Part shown: piece by piece, positions 6,311 to 12,423 of the stretch
Layout of the letters: the number at the start of each line of letters is the position of its first letter
How positions within the stretch are numbered: the first letter of the stretch is position 1
Assembly (NCBI GenBank): GCA_031278145.1
Contig: JAITLA010000010.1
Span: 1-12,842, forward strand
DNA from: Eubacteriales Family XIII. Incertae Sedis bacterium
GTDB lineage: Bacteria > Bacillota_A > Clostridia > Peptostreptococcales > Anaerovoracaceae
Reading direction: 5' to 3'
DNA length: 12,842 nt
Position numbers and translations under genes: made by a program
The notes under the pieces: model-generated
Told to the model about the DNA's origin: nothing
Databases searched by the model: none
The model's input: the letters and a program-made list of their open reading frames with translations, nothing else

Positions 6311-7900
6311 TTACATGGAAGGGACTTCGGCTGCGGCTGTGGCTTCCGCATCCACCCACCCCACGCCAAGGAAGCGCAATATGCCCTTTGCGTCCATGAC
6401 GGCCAGGCGCTCGCGGAATTCCGGCGACTTGAGCAGCTCGATCTCGGTTTGGTTTGTGTAGAAGCCGTGTTCTATCAGCACCGCGGGCATGTTGACGTTG
6501 CGGATCACGTAGTAGCGCTCGTCCTTGACGCCCCGGTCCGTGAGGCCGCTCGCGGGGATGGTTTCGTCGTGGATCGCGTTGGCGAGTTGCTCTGAGAAGC
6601 TGCCTTTCTTGTAGGTGTAGATCTCCCATCCGTTCGGCTTTGTCCAGCTTTTGCCGTCGCCGTTGGCGTTGGCGTGCAGGCTCACGAAGGCGTCCGCGCC
6701 GGTGGCGTTGGCGAGCTTGCAGCGATCCTCGAGCGACGGATCGGTGTCGTCCGTGACGGTCAGGATTGTTTCCACGCCATGGCGTTCGAGATGCGCCTTC
6801 ACGCGGGCCGCCATATCGCGGTTGAACGCGTATTCGAGCACGCTGCCGTCGGGGCTGCGTTTGCCGATGGTTTCCGCGCCGTGGCCGGGATCGAGGATCA
6901 CGACCGCCCTGCCGTCCGCCCAAGGGTCGAAGGGGGTCTGCGGCTTGGGGAAGTCGAGGTGGAGCGTATGCCCGTCCGGGTCGCCGGACAGCGCCGGCGT
7001 CGCGTCCTCCAGGAGCTCGAAGGTGAACCACAGCTCGCCCGCCGCACCGAACGCGGGGGCTTGTTCGGCTTGCGGATCCGTCTGCGCGGGCTGCGCATCG
7101 GGCAACGGATCCGCCTGCGCTTCGGCCCGCTCGTCGGCGGGCGCCGCCCACTCCGGTTCGCTGAGGACGCCGCGCAGGATGGACAGTTCCCTGTGCCATT
7201 CCAAATTGTTCAGCGGCACGAGCAGGTTCGTGTACGGAAAGCCGACGGAGAAGCGTCCGGGCGCGGGCGGATTCGGATCCGCGAGCTGCGCGGGCACGAA
7301 TTCCGTGAAGCGCAGGCTCACGCGCGTGCCCGCGTCGGAAACCGTCACGTCAACGGCTTCGATTGCGACCGTGACGGGGGGAATGTCGTAGTCCGGGCTG
7401 TAGATGTCCACGATGCGGCCGTCCTCGTCCCAGCGCACGACGAAGCCAAGCGATTCGGACACGAAGCGGACGGGTATGAGCGTCCTGTCGTTCACGATCT
7501 GCGCCGGAACGTCGAGCCGGGATTCCGCGCCGTTCACGAGGGCCGTCGCGGCGCCTATGGTGAGGTTCACAATGGCGTCGTGGAAGGAAACGGAAACCAG
7601 CTGGACGGGATAGCCCGAATCGTCCCAGGATACGGCGCCTCCGAGCGATTCAAAGACGGCGCGGGCCGGGACGAGCGTTCGGCCCTCGACGATCACGGGC
7701 GCGACGTCGGTGGCGATGGATCGCTCGTCAATCCGCAGCGTGACGGGCGGCAGCGCTTCCTCCGGCCCGCTTTCGGCAAACACCGCATCCGCGGCGAGGA
7801 CCGCGCGCAAGACCGGGGACGCCGTCGCGGCGACCGGAAGGGCGCTCAAGGCGCATATGAAAAATGCTGCAATGCGGGTTATCTGTTTCGGCGAGATCAT
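6311..7900 (-). CDS. Exported N-acetylmuramoyl-L-alanine amidase with stalk and AMIN-like domains
   Basis: This 529-residue exported hydrolase cleaves the amide bond between MurNAc and L-alanine in peptidoglycan. Residues 1 to about 28-41 form a signal peptide (hydrophobic AAFFICALSALPVAA followed by Ala-rich cleavage options). Residues 53-168 hold two copper-amine-oxidase-N-type stalk repeats (VEGRTLVPARAVFESLGG and NDRTLIPVRFVSESLGF, each followed by WD). Residues 173-316 resemble an AMIN domain interrupted by an Ala/Pro/Gln/Asp-rich insert (about 248-286). The Amidase_3 domain (331-512) carries zinc ligands His340 (DPGHG), Glu356 and His409 (SLHAN) and catalytic Glu477 (LIEHGFYTN), all intact. 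AAAGGAG lies eight bases before the ATG. It may act in cell separation, sporulation or wall turnover; context does not decide. It lies upstream of flagellin in the same direction, about 180 bases away, with a separate promoter. Confidence 0.95.
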   Translation of the reverse strand: MISPKQITRIAAFFICALSALPVAATASPVLRAVLAADAVFAESGPEEALPPVTLRIDERSIATDVAPVIVEGRTLVPARAVFESLGGAVSWDDSGYPVQLVSVSFHDAIVNLTIGAATALVNGAESRLDVPAQIVNDRTLIPVRFVSESLGFVVRWDEDGRIVDIYSPDYDIPPVTVAIEAVDVTVSDAGTRVSLRFTEFVPAQLADPNPPAPGRFSVGFPYTNLLVPLNNLEWHRELSILRGVLSEPEWAAPADERAEAQADPLPDAQPAQTDPQAEQAPAFGAAGELWFTFELLEDATPALSGDPDGHTLHLDFPKPQTPFDPWADGRAVVILDPGHGAETIGKRSPDGSVLEYAFNRDMAARVKAHLERHGVETILTVTDDTDPSLEDRCKLANATGADAFVSLHANANGDGKSWTKPNGWEIYTYKKGSFSEQLANAIHDETIPASGLTDRGVKDERYYVIRNVNMPAVLIEHGFYTNQTEIELLKSPEFRERLAVMDAKGILRFLGVGWVDAEATAAAEVPSM

Positions 7901-7920
7901 AAAACGCGCTCCTTTTACAT

Positions 7921-7949
7921 TTTATATAAAATATGTTGATTTGATACAA
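7921..7949 (-). promoter_or_regulatory. Possible amidase promoter
   Basis: In an AT-rich stretch just upstream of the amidase ribosome binding site, the minus strand offers TTGTAT, a 17-bp spacer, then TATAAA. The -35 matches consensus at only three positions, so this is tentative. The region also holds a promoter facing the other way (7936-7964), so it is probably a divergent control region. Confidence 0.35.
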
Positions 7950-7964
7950 AAAGTATGCTATGCT
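7936..7964 (+). promoter_or_regulatory. Plus-strand promoter with extended -10
   Basis: TTGATT (7936-7941), a 17-bp spacer, then TGC-TATGCT (-10 at 7959-7964 with an upstream TG) form a plausible sigma-A promoter. The predicted start falls at about 7971, exactly on an ATG. Its transcript would read through to the ATPase-like gene at 8162. Confidence 0.5.
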
Positions 7965-7970
7965 GTTCTC

Positions 7971-8036
7971 ATGGCGGCGAAGGCGCCAAAAGGCAGGGCA
8001 GCCGGACGGGGCGCCAAGCGAAGCCCGGCGCGGTAA
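7971..8036 (+). CDS. Possible 21-residue basic peptide, perhaps leaderless
   Basis: Starting at the predicted transcription start of the promoter at 7936-7964, ATG opens a 21-residue frame beginning MAAKAPKGRAAGRGAKR and ending at TAA. It has three Lys, four Arg and no acidic residue. There is no Shine-Dalgarno sequence, so translation would have to be leaderless. Its base composition is ordinary for the region, and chance is a real possibility. I recognise no homologue. Confidence 0.2.
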   Translation: MAAKAPKGRAAGRGAKRSPAR

Positions 8037-8065
8037 CAGCGATATTATTATACGCCTGTTTCCGG

Positions 8066-8094
8066 TTGAAAATCAAGAGGGAGTGGCTTAATAT
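8066..8094 (+). promoter_or_regulatory. Promoter of the ATPase-like gene
   Basis: TTGAAA (8066-8071) and TAATAT (8089-8094) are separated by 17 bp, each matching five of six sigma-A consensus bases. The predicted start near 8101 gives a leader of about 60 bases before the ATG at 8162. Confidence 0.68.
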
Positions 8095-8161
8095 TTTCAT
8101 TGCAAGGTGATTCCATCAAAGAATGTATGCCGTCCACGCGGCGGCGGAATGGAGGGTTTTT

Positions 8162-8998
8162 ATGAGCATTCGTCCGATATTCAATCGCGTGCTGCTGCGG
8201 GAGGACGACGAGAATCCCGCCGGCTTTGTCGCGCGGCCGCGGGCGCGGATCGGCGTCGTGGGCCTCTCGGCGGGCGCGGGCGTTTCGCTGCTCACCCTTT
8301 CGATGGCCCGTTACATCGCGAATCTGAGGACGCAAATGCCGACCGTGCTCGAACTGAGCGACGGGGACGAGGGGATCTGCGGCTGGAATTATGATTTCAT
8401 CGGCGCGGATCGCAGATTCGCGGACAGGGAGTACATCTCCTGTTACAAGCGCATGGCGGAGGGACGCGGCGTCAACGGCGTCGTCAATATGGACGAGGGC
8501 ATCAACTGGGCGCTCAGGCTCCCGTCCGAGCACGCGATCACGCTCGATCCGCAGCAGATGACCGCGCTGATCGGCGGTGTGGCGGGCGATGTGATCCTGT
8601 GCGACTTCTCCGCGCGGCTCGGATTCGGCCATACGGACGAGGCGGATCGGCTCGACTGTCTGAAGAAGCTGCTGCGCGACATGGCGCTGATCGTTCTCGC
8701 GGTCGATCCCGCGCCGTCGAAGCTGCTCGGCGGGCACAGGCGCCTGTCCGCGATCAAGGAGCTCGAGGCCGCGTCGCACAGCGTGCTCTACGTGATCAAC
8801 AAATTCGGAAAGGGCGTGAACAAGCGGGAGCTCTACGATTATCTGAAGCCGAAGCGCAAGGCCGCGATAGGCATCATAGACGCGGACGCGCTCTGCGAGG
8901 CCGAATACGGCTGCAAGAATCCCTACGGGATGCCCGCCGTCAAGCGGGCCGTCACCGCCGCGACGGAAGCCGCGCTTTCCGCCGCCGGCGTGATCTGA
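8162..8998 (+). CDS. ParA/MinD-like P-loop protein with degenerate Walker A motif
   Basis: The 278-residue protein looks like a SIMIBI-class (ParA/MinD/CpaE-type) NTPase fold: a beta strand then loop RIGVVGLSAGAGVSLLTLSM (29-48), VLELSDGDEG, a Walker-B-like VILCDFSARLGFG, ALIVLAVDP and VLYVINKFGKGVN, the usual strand order. The loop GLSAGAGVS lacks both lysines of a deviant Walker A (KGGxxKT/S), so ATP hydrolysis is doubtful. I chose the ATG at 8162 because GGAGG stands six bases upstream; an in-frame ATG at 8123 lacks this. There is no ParB partner and no pilus or septum gene nearby; it sits alone between the amidase and the antiporter. ParA-type proteins position cargo or the division septum, but the role here is unknown. 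Confidence 0.82.
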   Translation: MSIRPIFNRVLLREDDENPAGFVARPRARIGVVGLSAGAGVSLLTLSMARYIANLRTQMPTVLELSDGDEGICGWNYDFIGADRRFADREYISCYKRMAEGRGVNGVVNMDEGINWALRLPSEHAITLDPQQMTALIGGVAGDVILCDFSARLGFGHTDEADRLDCLKKLLRDMALIVLAVDPAPSKLLGGHRRLSAIKELEAASHSVLYVINKFGKGVNKRELYDYLKPKRKAAIGIIDADALCEAEYGCKNPYGMPAVKRAVTAATEAALSAAGVI

Positions 8999-9074
8999 GA
9001 GCGAGGGAAGGCGAGGAGGCGGATTGTGCAATACATTTCTTGCATGGTATGGATGTTTCACGGCATGATAAATT

Positions 9075-9092
9075 TTGTTAATCGCTTAACAA
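9075..9092 (+). promoter_or_regulatory. Rex-type operator
   Basis: TTGTTAATCGCTTAACAA is a perfect dyad with 7-bp arms and a 4-nt centre. It exactly matches the Rex consensus described for Clostridia, TTGTTAANNNNTTAACAA. Rex represses fermentation and redox genes when NAD+ is high and releases DNA when NADH accumulates. The site lies 86 bp upstream of the -35 of the antiporter promoter, further than usual, so either a second promoter near it or action at a distance would be needed. The dyad could also act as a weak RNA hairpin after the 8162 gene. Confidence 0.65.
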
Positions 9093-9116
9093 TTCTTTGA
9101 GGCCTCACAAACATTG

Positions 9117-9133
9117 AAATATCAAAGATATTT
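9117..9133 (+). promoter_or_regulatory. Second dyad upstream of the antiporter gene
   Basis: AAATATC-AAA-GATATTT is a perfect 7-bp inverted repeat 25 bp after the Rex-type site. It may bind another regulator or be a chance AT-rich palindrome; I do not recognise the motif. Confidence 0.35.
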
Positions 9134-9177
9134 GCAAGGCCGCAAGGCGCGATGCGCGGCGCAAAACGCAAAAAGCA

Positions 9178-9206
9178 TTGACAGCCGCAAAAATATGGTA
9201 TATGCT
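9178..9206 (+). promoter_or_regulatory. Sigma-A promoter of the antiporter gene
   Basis: TTGACA (9178-9183), exact consensus, and TATGCT (9201-9206) are separated by 17 bp. The predicted start is near 9213, leaving a leader of about 94 bases. Confidence 0.82.
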
Positions 9207-9214
9207 TAGTGTGT

Positions 9215-9257
9215 CTTGAAAACGGAGTTTTCAAGTCGGAGGCGTCCACGCACGCCT
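9215..9257 (+). promoter_or_regulatory. Structured 5' leader of the antiporter mRNA
   Basis: Immediately after the predicted start, CTTGAAAAC-GGA-GTTTTCAAG (9215-9235) forms a perfect 9-bp hairpin. AGGCGT-CCACGC-ACGCCT (9240-9257) forms a second, 6-bp one. Together they fill the first half of the leader. They do not match a riboswitch class I recognise. They may stabilise the mRNA or sense a ligand, but no terminator-like alternative fold is evident. Confidence 0.45.
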
Positions 9258-9303
9258 TCAAAGGGCTGTTTGGGGATATTTTTTAGAGGTTTGAAAGGAG
9301 GTA

Positions 9304-9329
9304 CATATGGGTAGGAAGATACCCATGTG
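9304..9329 (+). promoter_or_regulatory. Hairpin enclosing the antiporter start codon
   Basis: CATATGGGTA (9304-9313) pairs with TACCCATGTG (9320-9329) over ten positions, with one G-U pair and a 6-nt loop. The start codon (9307-9309) lies inside the stem while GGAGG (9297-9301) stays just outside. Such pairing would hinder initiation until ribosomes, temperature or a factor melts it. A second in-frame ATG (9325) lies in the other arm. Confidence 0.55.
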
Positions 9330-10797
9330 GCAGGTGGGTCTTGTCATGCTCGTCACGATTCTGCTGTTCTGTTACGCGCTCAACATTTTTCACAAACTCT
9401 TTTTCTCCGGACAGGAAACTTCGCCGCTGTACTGCGGTTACGGGGAGCTGCACATACCGCTGATCCTCGCGGCCGCCATCGCCGCGTTCGTCGCGGTGCG
9501 GAACGGCTACAGATGGAAGTTTCTTGAAAATGGTATTATCGCGGGCATATCGAGGGCCATGCAGGCCTGTCTTATCCTCATGGTCGTCGGAATGCTGATC
9601 GGCTCGTGGATTGCCGCGGGCATCGTTCCGGCCATGATCTACTACGGACTTATGATACTGAATCCGGCCATCTTCCTCGTGTCCAGCTGCATCATCTGCG
9701 CCATCGTTTCGCTGTCCACGGGCTCCTCGTGGACGACGGCGGGCACGATAGGCATCGCCTTGGTCGGCATCGGCATGGGCCTCGGCCTGAACCCGGCCAT
9801 GGTCGCGGGCTCCATCGTGTCGGGCGCCTATTTCGGCGACAAGATGTCGCCGCTGTCGGATACGACGAACATGGCGCCGGCCGTCGCCGGCTCGAATCTC
9901 TTCGAGCATATCCGTCACATGATATGGACCGTCACGCCTTCGCTCGTCTTCGCGCTCGTGATCTACGGCCTCATGGGCGTCAGCCGGATCGGCAGCGGCA
10001 TGGATCTGTCCGCCGTGGCGGAGCTGCAGGCCTCGCTCGCGAACGCGTTCAACATCAATCCCTTGCTGCTCGTTCCGCCGGTGCTGGTCATCGTGATGGT
10101 CGCGCTGAAAACGCCGGCGATCCCCGGCATGCTGGGCGGCGCGATCCTCGGCGTCATCATGGGAATGATCTTCCAAGGCGTTCCCCTTTCGGATTGGTTT
10201 GGGCTCCTGCATTACGGCTATGAATCGGCGACCGGCAACGTGGACATCGACGATCTCCTGAGCAGGGGTGGCATGGATTCCATGATGTGGACCGTCAACC
10301 TGATCATATGCGCCATGATGTTCGGCGGCGTCATGGATTCTTCGGGCATGCTGGCGTCCTTGGCCGAGGCCATGCTGAAGCTCGCGCGGAACGTGGGCGC
10401 GCTCGTCACCGTCACCGTGTTTTCCTGTATCGTCATGAACGTCATCGCCTCCGACCAGTATCTGTCGATCATCCTCACGGGCAGGATGTACAGGGAGGCC
10501 TTCGAGGATATGCGCCTGAAGAACAAGAACCTCTCCAGGTGCCTCGAGGATTCGGGCACGCTCACCTCGCCGCTCGTTCCGTGGAATACCTGCGGGGCGA
10601 CAATGAGCAATTTCCTCGGTGTGCCGACCATGCAGTACGCGCCCTTTGCCTTCCTCAATCTGATCAACCCGCTCGTTTCGATATTCTACGGCTTCACGGG
10701 GATCTCGATGGAGCGGATGACGGAGGAGGAGTACAAGGTCGTGCTCGAGAACAGGCGGATCGATAAGGAAACGGCGCTGCGGGCCGCGGAAGCCTAA
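9307..10797 (+). CDS. nhaC: NhaC-family Na+/H+ antiporter
   Basis: This 496-residue membrane protein has about 11-12 hydrophobic segments (for example 9-30, 49-66, 86-103, 120-140, 145-165, 208-224, 252-268, 274-290, 326-345, 365-382, 442-462). It contains the NhaC-family core GAYFGDKMSPLSDTTNMA (173-190), ALKTPAIPGMLGG (266-278) and DSGTLTSPLVPWNTCGA (415-431). Family members exchange Na+ for H+; B. subtilis MleN, a relative, swaps malate-2H+ for Na+-lactate. AAAGGAGG stands five bases before the ATG. The upstream region carries a Rex-type operator, a strong promoter, leader hairpins and a start-codon hairpin, so expression is probably tightly tuned. A Rex link would suit export of a fermentation acid or ion balance during fermentation, but the substrate cannot be read from sequence. 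The next gene follows after nine bases in the same frame. Confidence 0.94.
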   Translation: MGRKIPMWQVGLVMLVTILLFCYALNIFHKLFFSGQETSPLYCGYGELHIPLILAAAIAAFVAVRNGYRWKFLENGIIAGISRAMQACLILMVVGMLIGSWIAAGIVPAMIYYGLMILNPAIFLVSSCIICAIVSLSTGSSWTTAGTIGIALVGIGMGLGLNPAMVAGSIVSGAYFGDKMSPLSDTTNMAPAVAGSNLFEHIRHMIWTVTPSLVFALVIYGLMGVSRIGSGMDLSAVAELQASLANAFNINPLLLVPPVLVIVMVALKTPAIPGMLGGAILGVIMGMIFQGVPLSDWFGLLHYGYESATGNVDIDDLLSRGGMDSMMWTVNLIICAMMFGGVMDSSGMLASLAEAMLKLARNVGALVTVTVFSCIVMNVIASDQYLSIILTGRMYREAFEDMRLKNKNLSRCLEDSGTLTSPLVPWNTCGATMSNFLGVPTMQYAPFAFLNLINPLVSIFYGFTGISMERMTEEEYKVVLENRRIDKETALRAAEA

Positions 10798-10806
10798 GCC
10801 TTCCTC

Positions 10807-11757
10807 ATGGACGAGAAGACGGCAAAAGCGGTGCGGGACCTGATCGAAAGCGGATACGCGCACGCGACGGACGCCTTCGACGCGCTCACCCTGCGCGACG
10901 GCCGTTTGACGCGGGACGGGGAAACGGCTGCGGCGCTCGGCGCCGCAGCCGCGCTGGGGACGATAAGGCTCGCAAGGACGCTCGACTGCGAAGTGGCGGG
11001 GGATCTCATGCGGGCGCTGCGGACGGCCTTTGGGCCGGCACCGGCCAAATCGCTGCTCCGCGAGGAGATGACGGCGATCCTCGCCCCGCCGCACGGCGCC
11101 CGCGGACTTGCGCTTGCGACGGACGCGGGGCTGCTTCCCCACATCCTGGGGCCCGGCGTTTGGGAGAACGCGCGCGGCGGCGTGCGCGCGGAGTTTCTGA
11201 CGCTCGTCGAGAAGCTGGAGCTGGCGCGCCCCGAAACGGCGTATCGCTGGGCGCTGCTGTTCCGCAGGTTTGACCGGAAGGCGATGGAGGCCGCCGTGCG
11301 CGCCCTGCGCTTCGACGCGGAAACGGAAACGAAGCTCCTGAAAACCCTGCGCCACACCGACGGGATCTACTTCCTGAACACGAAGATCGAGCTCAAGCGC
11401 TTCATCAAGCGCTGCGGCTTCGACGATTATTACTTCATAGACAGGGTCGCGCGGCAGGAGAAAAAGATCTTCGACCGCCGCGATCTGAAGGTGGAGAACA
11501 GGCTGTACATCCTCGAGGAGATCAGGGCCAAGGGCGAGCCGCTCACGCCGGAGGATCTGGCAATCGGCGAGGACGAGCTCCTTGCGAGCGGCCTCTGCGC
11601 CGCGAGGGAGGACTGCGCGCGCATCCTGTCCTCGCTCATGGATATCGTGATCCTAAAGCCGCAGAGCAACAAGCGGGACACCCTGCTCCGCGAGGCCGCG
11701 CGAATCAAGCGGAATCCGCTGCGCATTTTGACGAACAAGGTGAATTGGATCCGCTGA
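10807..11757 (+). CDS. CCA-adding-enzyme-like protein lacking the nucleotidyltransferase head
   Basis: The 316-residue protein resembles the neck, body and tail of class II bacterial tRNA CCA nucleotidyltransferases: LLREEMTAILAPPHGARGLA then AGLLPHILG (83-115), a VRALRFDAETETKLLKTLRH helix pair, LKRFIKRCGFDDYYFIDRVA, and a tail PLTPEDLAIGEDELLASGL then ARILSSLMDIV (245-281). The N-terminal catalytic head (GGxxRD and DxD motifs) is absent, and full enzymes are about 400-450 residues. The place where related enzymes carry HD residues reads RWALLFRRFD, so no HD site remains. It might bind tRNA without adding CCA, or be a truncated relic, though its codon quality looks maintained. The start codon has no good Shine-Dalgarno; translation probably depends on coupling with nhaC, nine bases upstream. 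Two CCA-encoding tRNA genes follow. Homology is inferred from motifs only. Confidence 0.72.
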   Translation: MDEKTAKAVRDLIESGYAHATDAFDALTLRDGRLTRDGETAAALGAAAALGTIRLARTLDCEVAGDLMRALRTAFGPAPAKSLLREEMTAILAPPHGARGLALATDAGLLPHILGPGVWENARGGVRAEFLTLVEKLELARPETAYRWALLFRRFDRKAMEAAVRALRFDAETETKLLKTLRHTDGIYFLNTKIELKRFIKRCGFDDYYFIDRVARQEKKIFDRRDLKVENRLYILEEIRAKGEPLTPEDLAIGEDELLASGLCAAREDCARILSSLMDIVILKPQSNKRDTLLREAARIKRNPLRILTNKVNWIR

Positions 11758-11808
11758 CAAGGCGGATGTCCGCTCCTTGCAATGACGGAATGCGGGATCT
11801 CTCGCAGG
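11758..11808. repeat. Fragment resembling a dispersed intergenic repeat
   Basis: Right after the stop codon, CAAGGCGGA and TCCG-CT-CCTTG form an imperfect hairpin, followed by GCAATGACGG. The reverse strand reads CGTCATTGCAAGGAGCGGA, similar to the CGTCATTGCGAGGAGCGAAG family of repeats that is scattered in many bacterial genomes and yields spurious HCEERSD-like translations. The family link is recalled, not tested. Confidence 0.4.
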
Positions 11809-11827
11809 GATTGTTGCGCCGCGCGCC

Positions 11828-11907
11828 GGCTTTGGCCGTTGGCGGTTACCGGCCCCATGGCTGCGCTTCGCGCCGCCGTGGGCCGGTAACCGTTGGCTTT
11901 GGCCGTT
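11828..11907. repeat. Strong palindrome flanked by direct repeats
   Basis: CGGTTACCGGCCC (11843-11855) and its complement (11880-11892) form a 13-bp perfect stem, partly extended into the loop. The 13-mer GGCTTTGGCCGTT flanks it directly at 11828-11840 and 11895-11907. There is no T-run, so it is not a standard terminator. It may slow transcription between the 10807 gene and the tRNA promoter or be a dispersed repeat unit. No gene is supportable in 11758-11971. Confidence 0.5.
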
Positions 11908-11929
11908 TGCCGTTTTGCTTACAAAATGA

Positions 11930-11958
11930 TTGACAATCCATCCGACATGCGCTATTAT
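11930..11958 (+). promoter_or_regulatory. tRNA promoter
   Basis: TTGACA (11930-11935), a 17-bp spacer and TATTAT (11953-11958) give a near-consensus sigma-A promoter 13 bases before the first tRNA, matching strong constitutive tRNA expression. Confidence 0.88.
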
Positions 11959-11971
11959 GGAAAAGTAACGC

Positions 11972-12048
11972 GGGGGCATAGCTCAGTTGGTTAGAGCGCT
12001 TGCTCGACAAGCAAGAGGTCACAGGTTCGAGTCCCGTTGTCCCCACCA
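11972..12048 (+). tRNA. tRNA-Val (anticodon GAC) with unusual C33
   Basis: A full cloverleaf of 77 nt with encoded CCA is present: acceptor GGGGGCA/TGTCCCC, D arm GCTC/GAGC, anticodon stem CTTGC/GCAAG, loop TCGACAA, T arm ACAGG/CCCGT, discriminator A. The anticodon GAC (12006-12008) reads GUC/GUU valine codons. Two oddities stand out: position 33, nearly always U, is C (12005), and the T stem has an A-C mismatch (12023 with 12035). The second tRNA has the normal T at both corresponding sites. It may be impaired or contain assembly errors. Confidence 0.88.
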
Positions 12049-12148
12049 CAGCGCCGTTATTCGAAAACACCGCAATGCCGAACGGATCGTTTCCTTCGCC
12101 GAGCGCGCGAGCGTCCCGCCTTCCTTTCGCGGTGCCGCGCGGGCATGC

Positions 12149-12225
12149 GGGGGCATAGCTCAGTTGGTTAGAGCGCATGGATCACAACCATGAGGTCACA
12201 GGTTCGAATCCTGTTGTCCCCACCA
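12149..12225 (+). tRNA. tRNA-Val (anticodon CAC)
   Basis: The 77-nt cloverleaf has encoded CCA: acceptor GGGGGCA/TGTCCCC, D arm GCTC/GAGC, anticodon stem CATGG/CCATG, loop ATCACAA with U33, anticodon CAC (12183-12185) reading GUG, and T arm ACAGG/CCTGT perfectly paired. Outside the anticodon arm it is identical to the first tRNA except for two T-arm bases, so the pair probably arose by duplication. The 100-base spacer between them holds no promoter I can see; they are likely co-transcribed. Confidence 0.93.
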
Positions 12226-12250
12226 ATTCCGCGAAATGAGAACCACAGCA

Positions 12251-12281
12251 AAACCCTGTATTCGCAACGGATACGGGGTTT
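12251..12281 (+). terminator. Probable terminator of the tRNA operon
   Basis: AAACCCTGTAT (12251-12261) pairs with ATACGGGGTTT (12271-12281) over 11 positions with one G-U, leaving a 9-nt loop. It lies 26 bases after the second tRNA. The downstream T-run is weak (TTTCGTTG), so termination may be partial. Confidence 0.62.
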
Positions 12282-12423
12282 CGTTGTCTGTCCGGCTTTT
12301 GAGAAAAACAACGCTGTGCCCCGGCAAAAATCAATCCATTGGGGTACAAAAATGGGGTATGGTTTTATCCCGTGCCCGCCTTGCCGTGCCGAGGCCACTG
12401 AAAAAGTCGGCATTGGGCGCAGA

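Noticed and set aside
6278..6311. TATAAT-like sequence near the amidase stop as an extra flagellin promoter
   Set aside because: No acceptable -35 at the right distance and it overlaps the amidase 3' end.
8048..9061. Minus-strand open frame opposite the ParA-like gene
   Set aside because: Low-complexity Arg/His/Ala-rich translation without a domain, while the plus strand has promoter, ribosome binding site and fold-like motifs.
9283..11355. Minus-strand 690-codon open frame opposite nhaC and the next gene
   Set aside because: It spans two real plus-strand genes, is rich in Asp/His/Arg, and has no ribosome binding site or domain.
12340..12359. TGGGGTA direct repeat downstream of the tRNA as a possible attachment site
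   Set aside because: Only seven bases long, not matching the tRNA 3' end, and no integrase is in the window.
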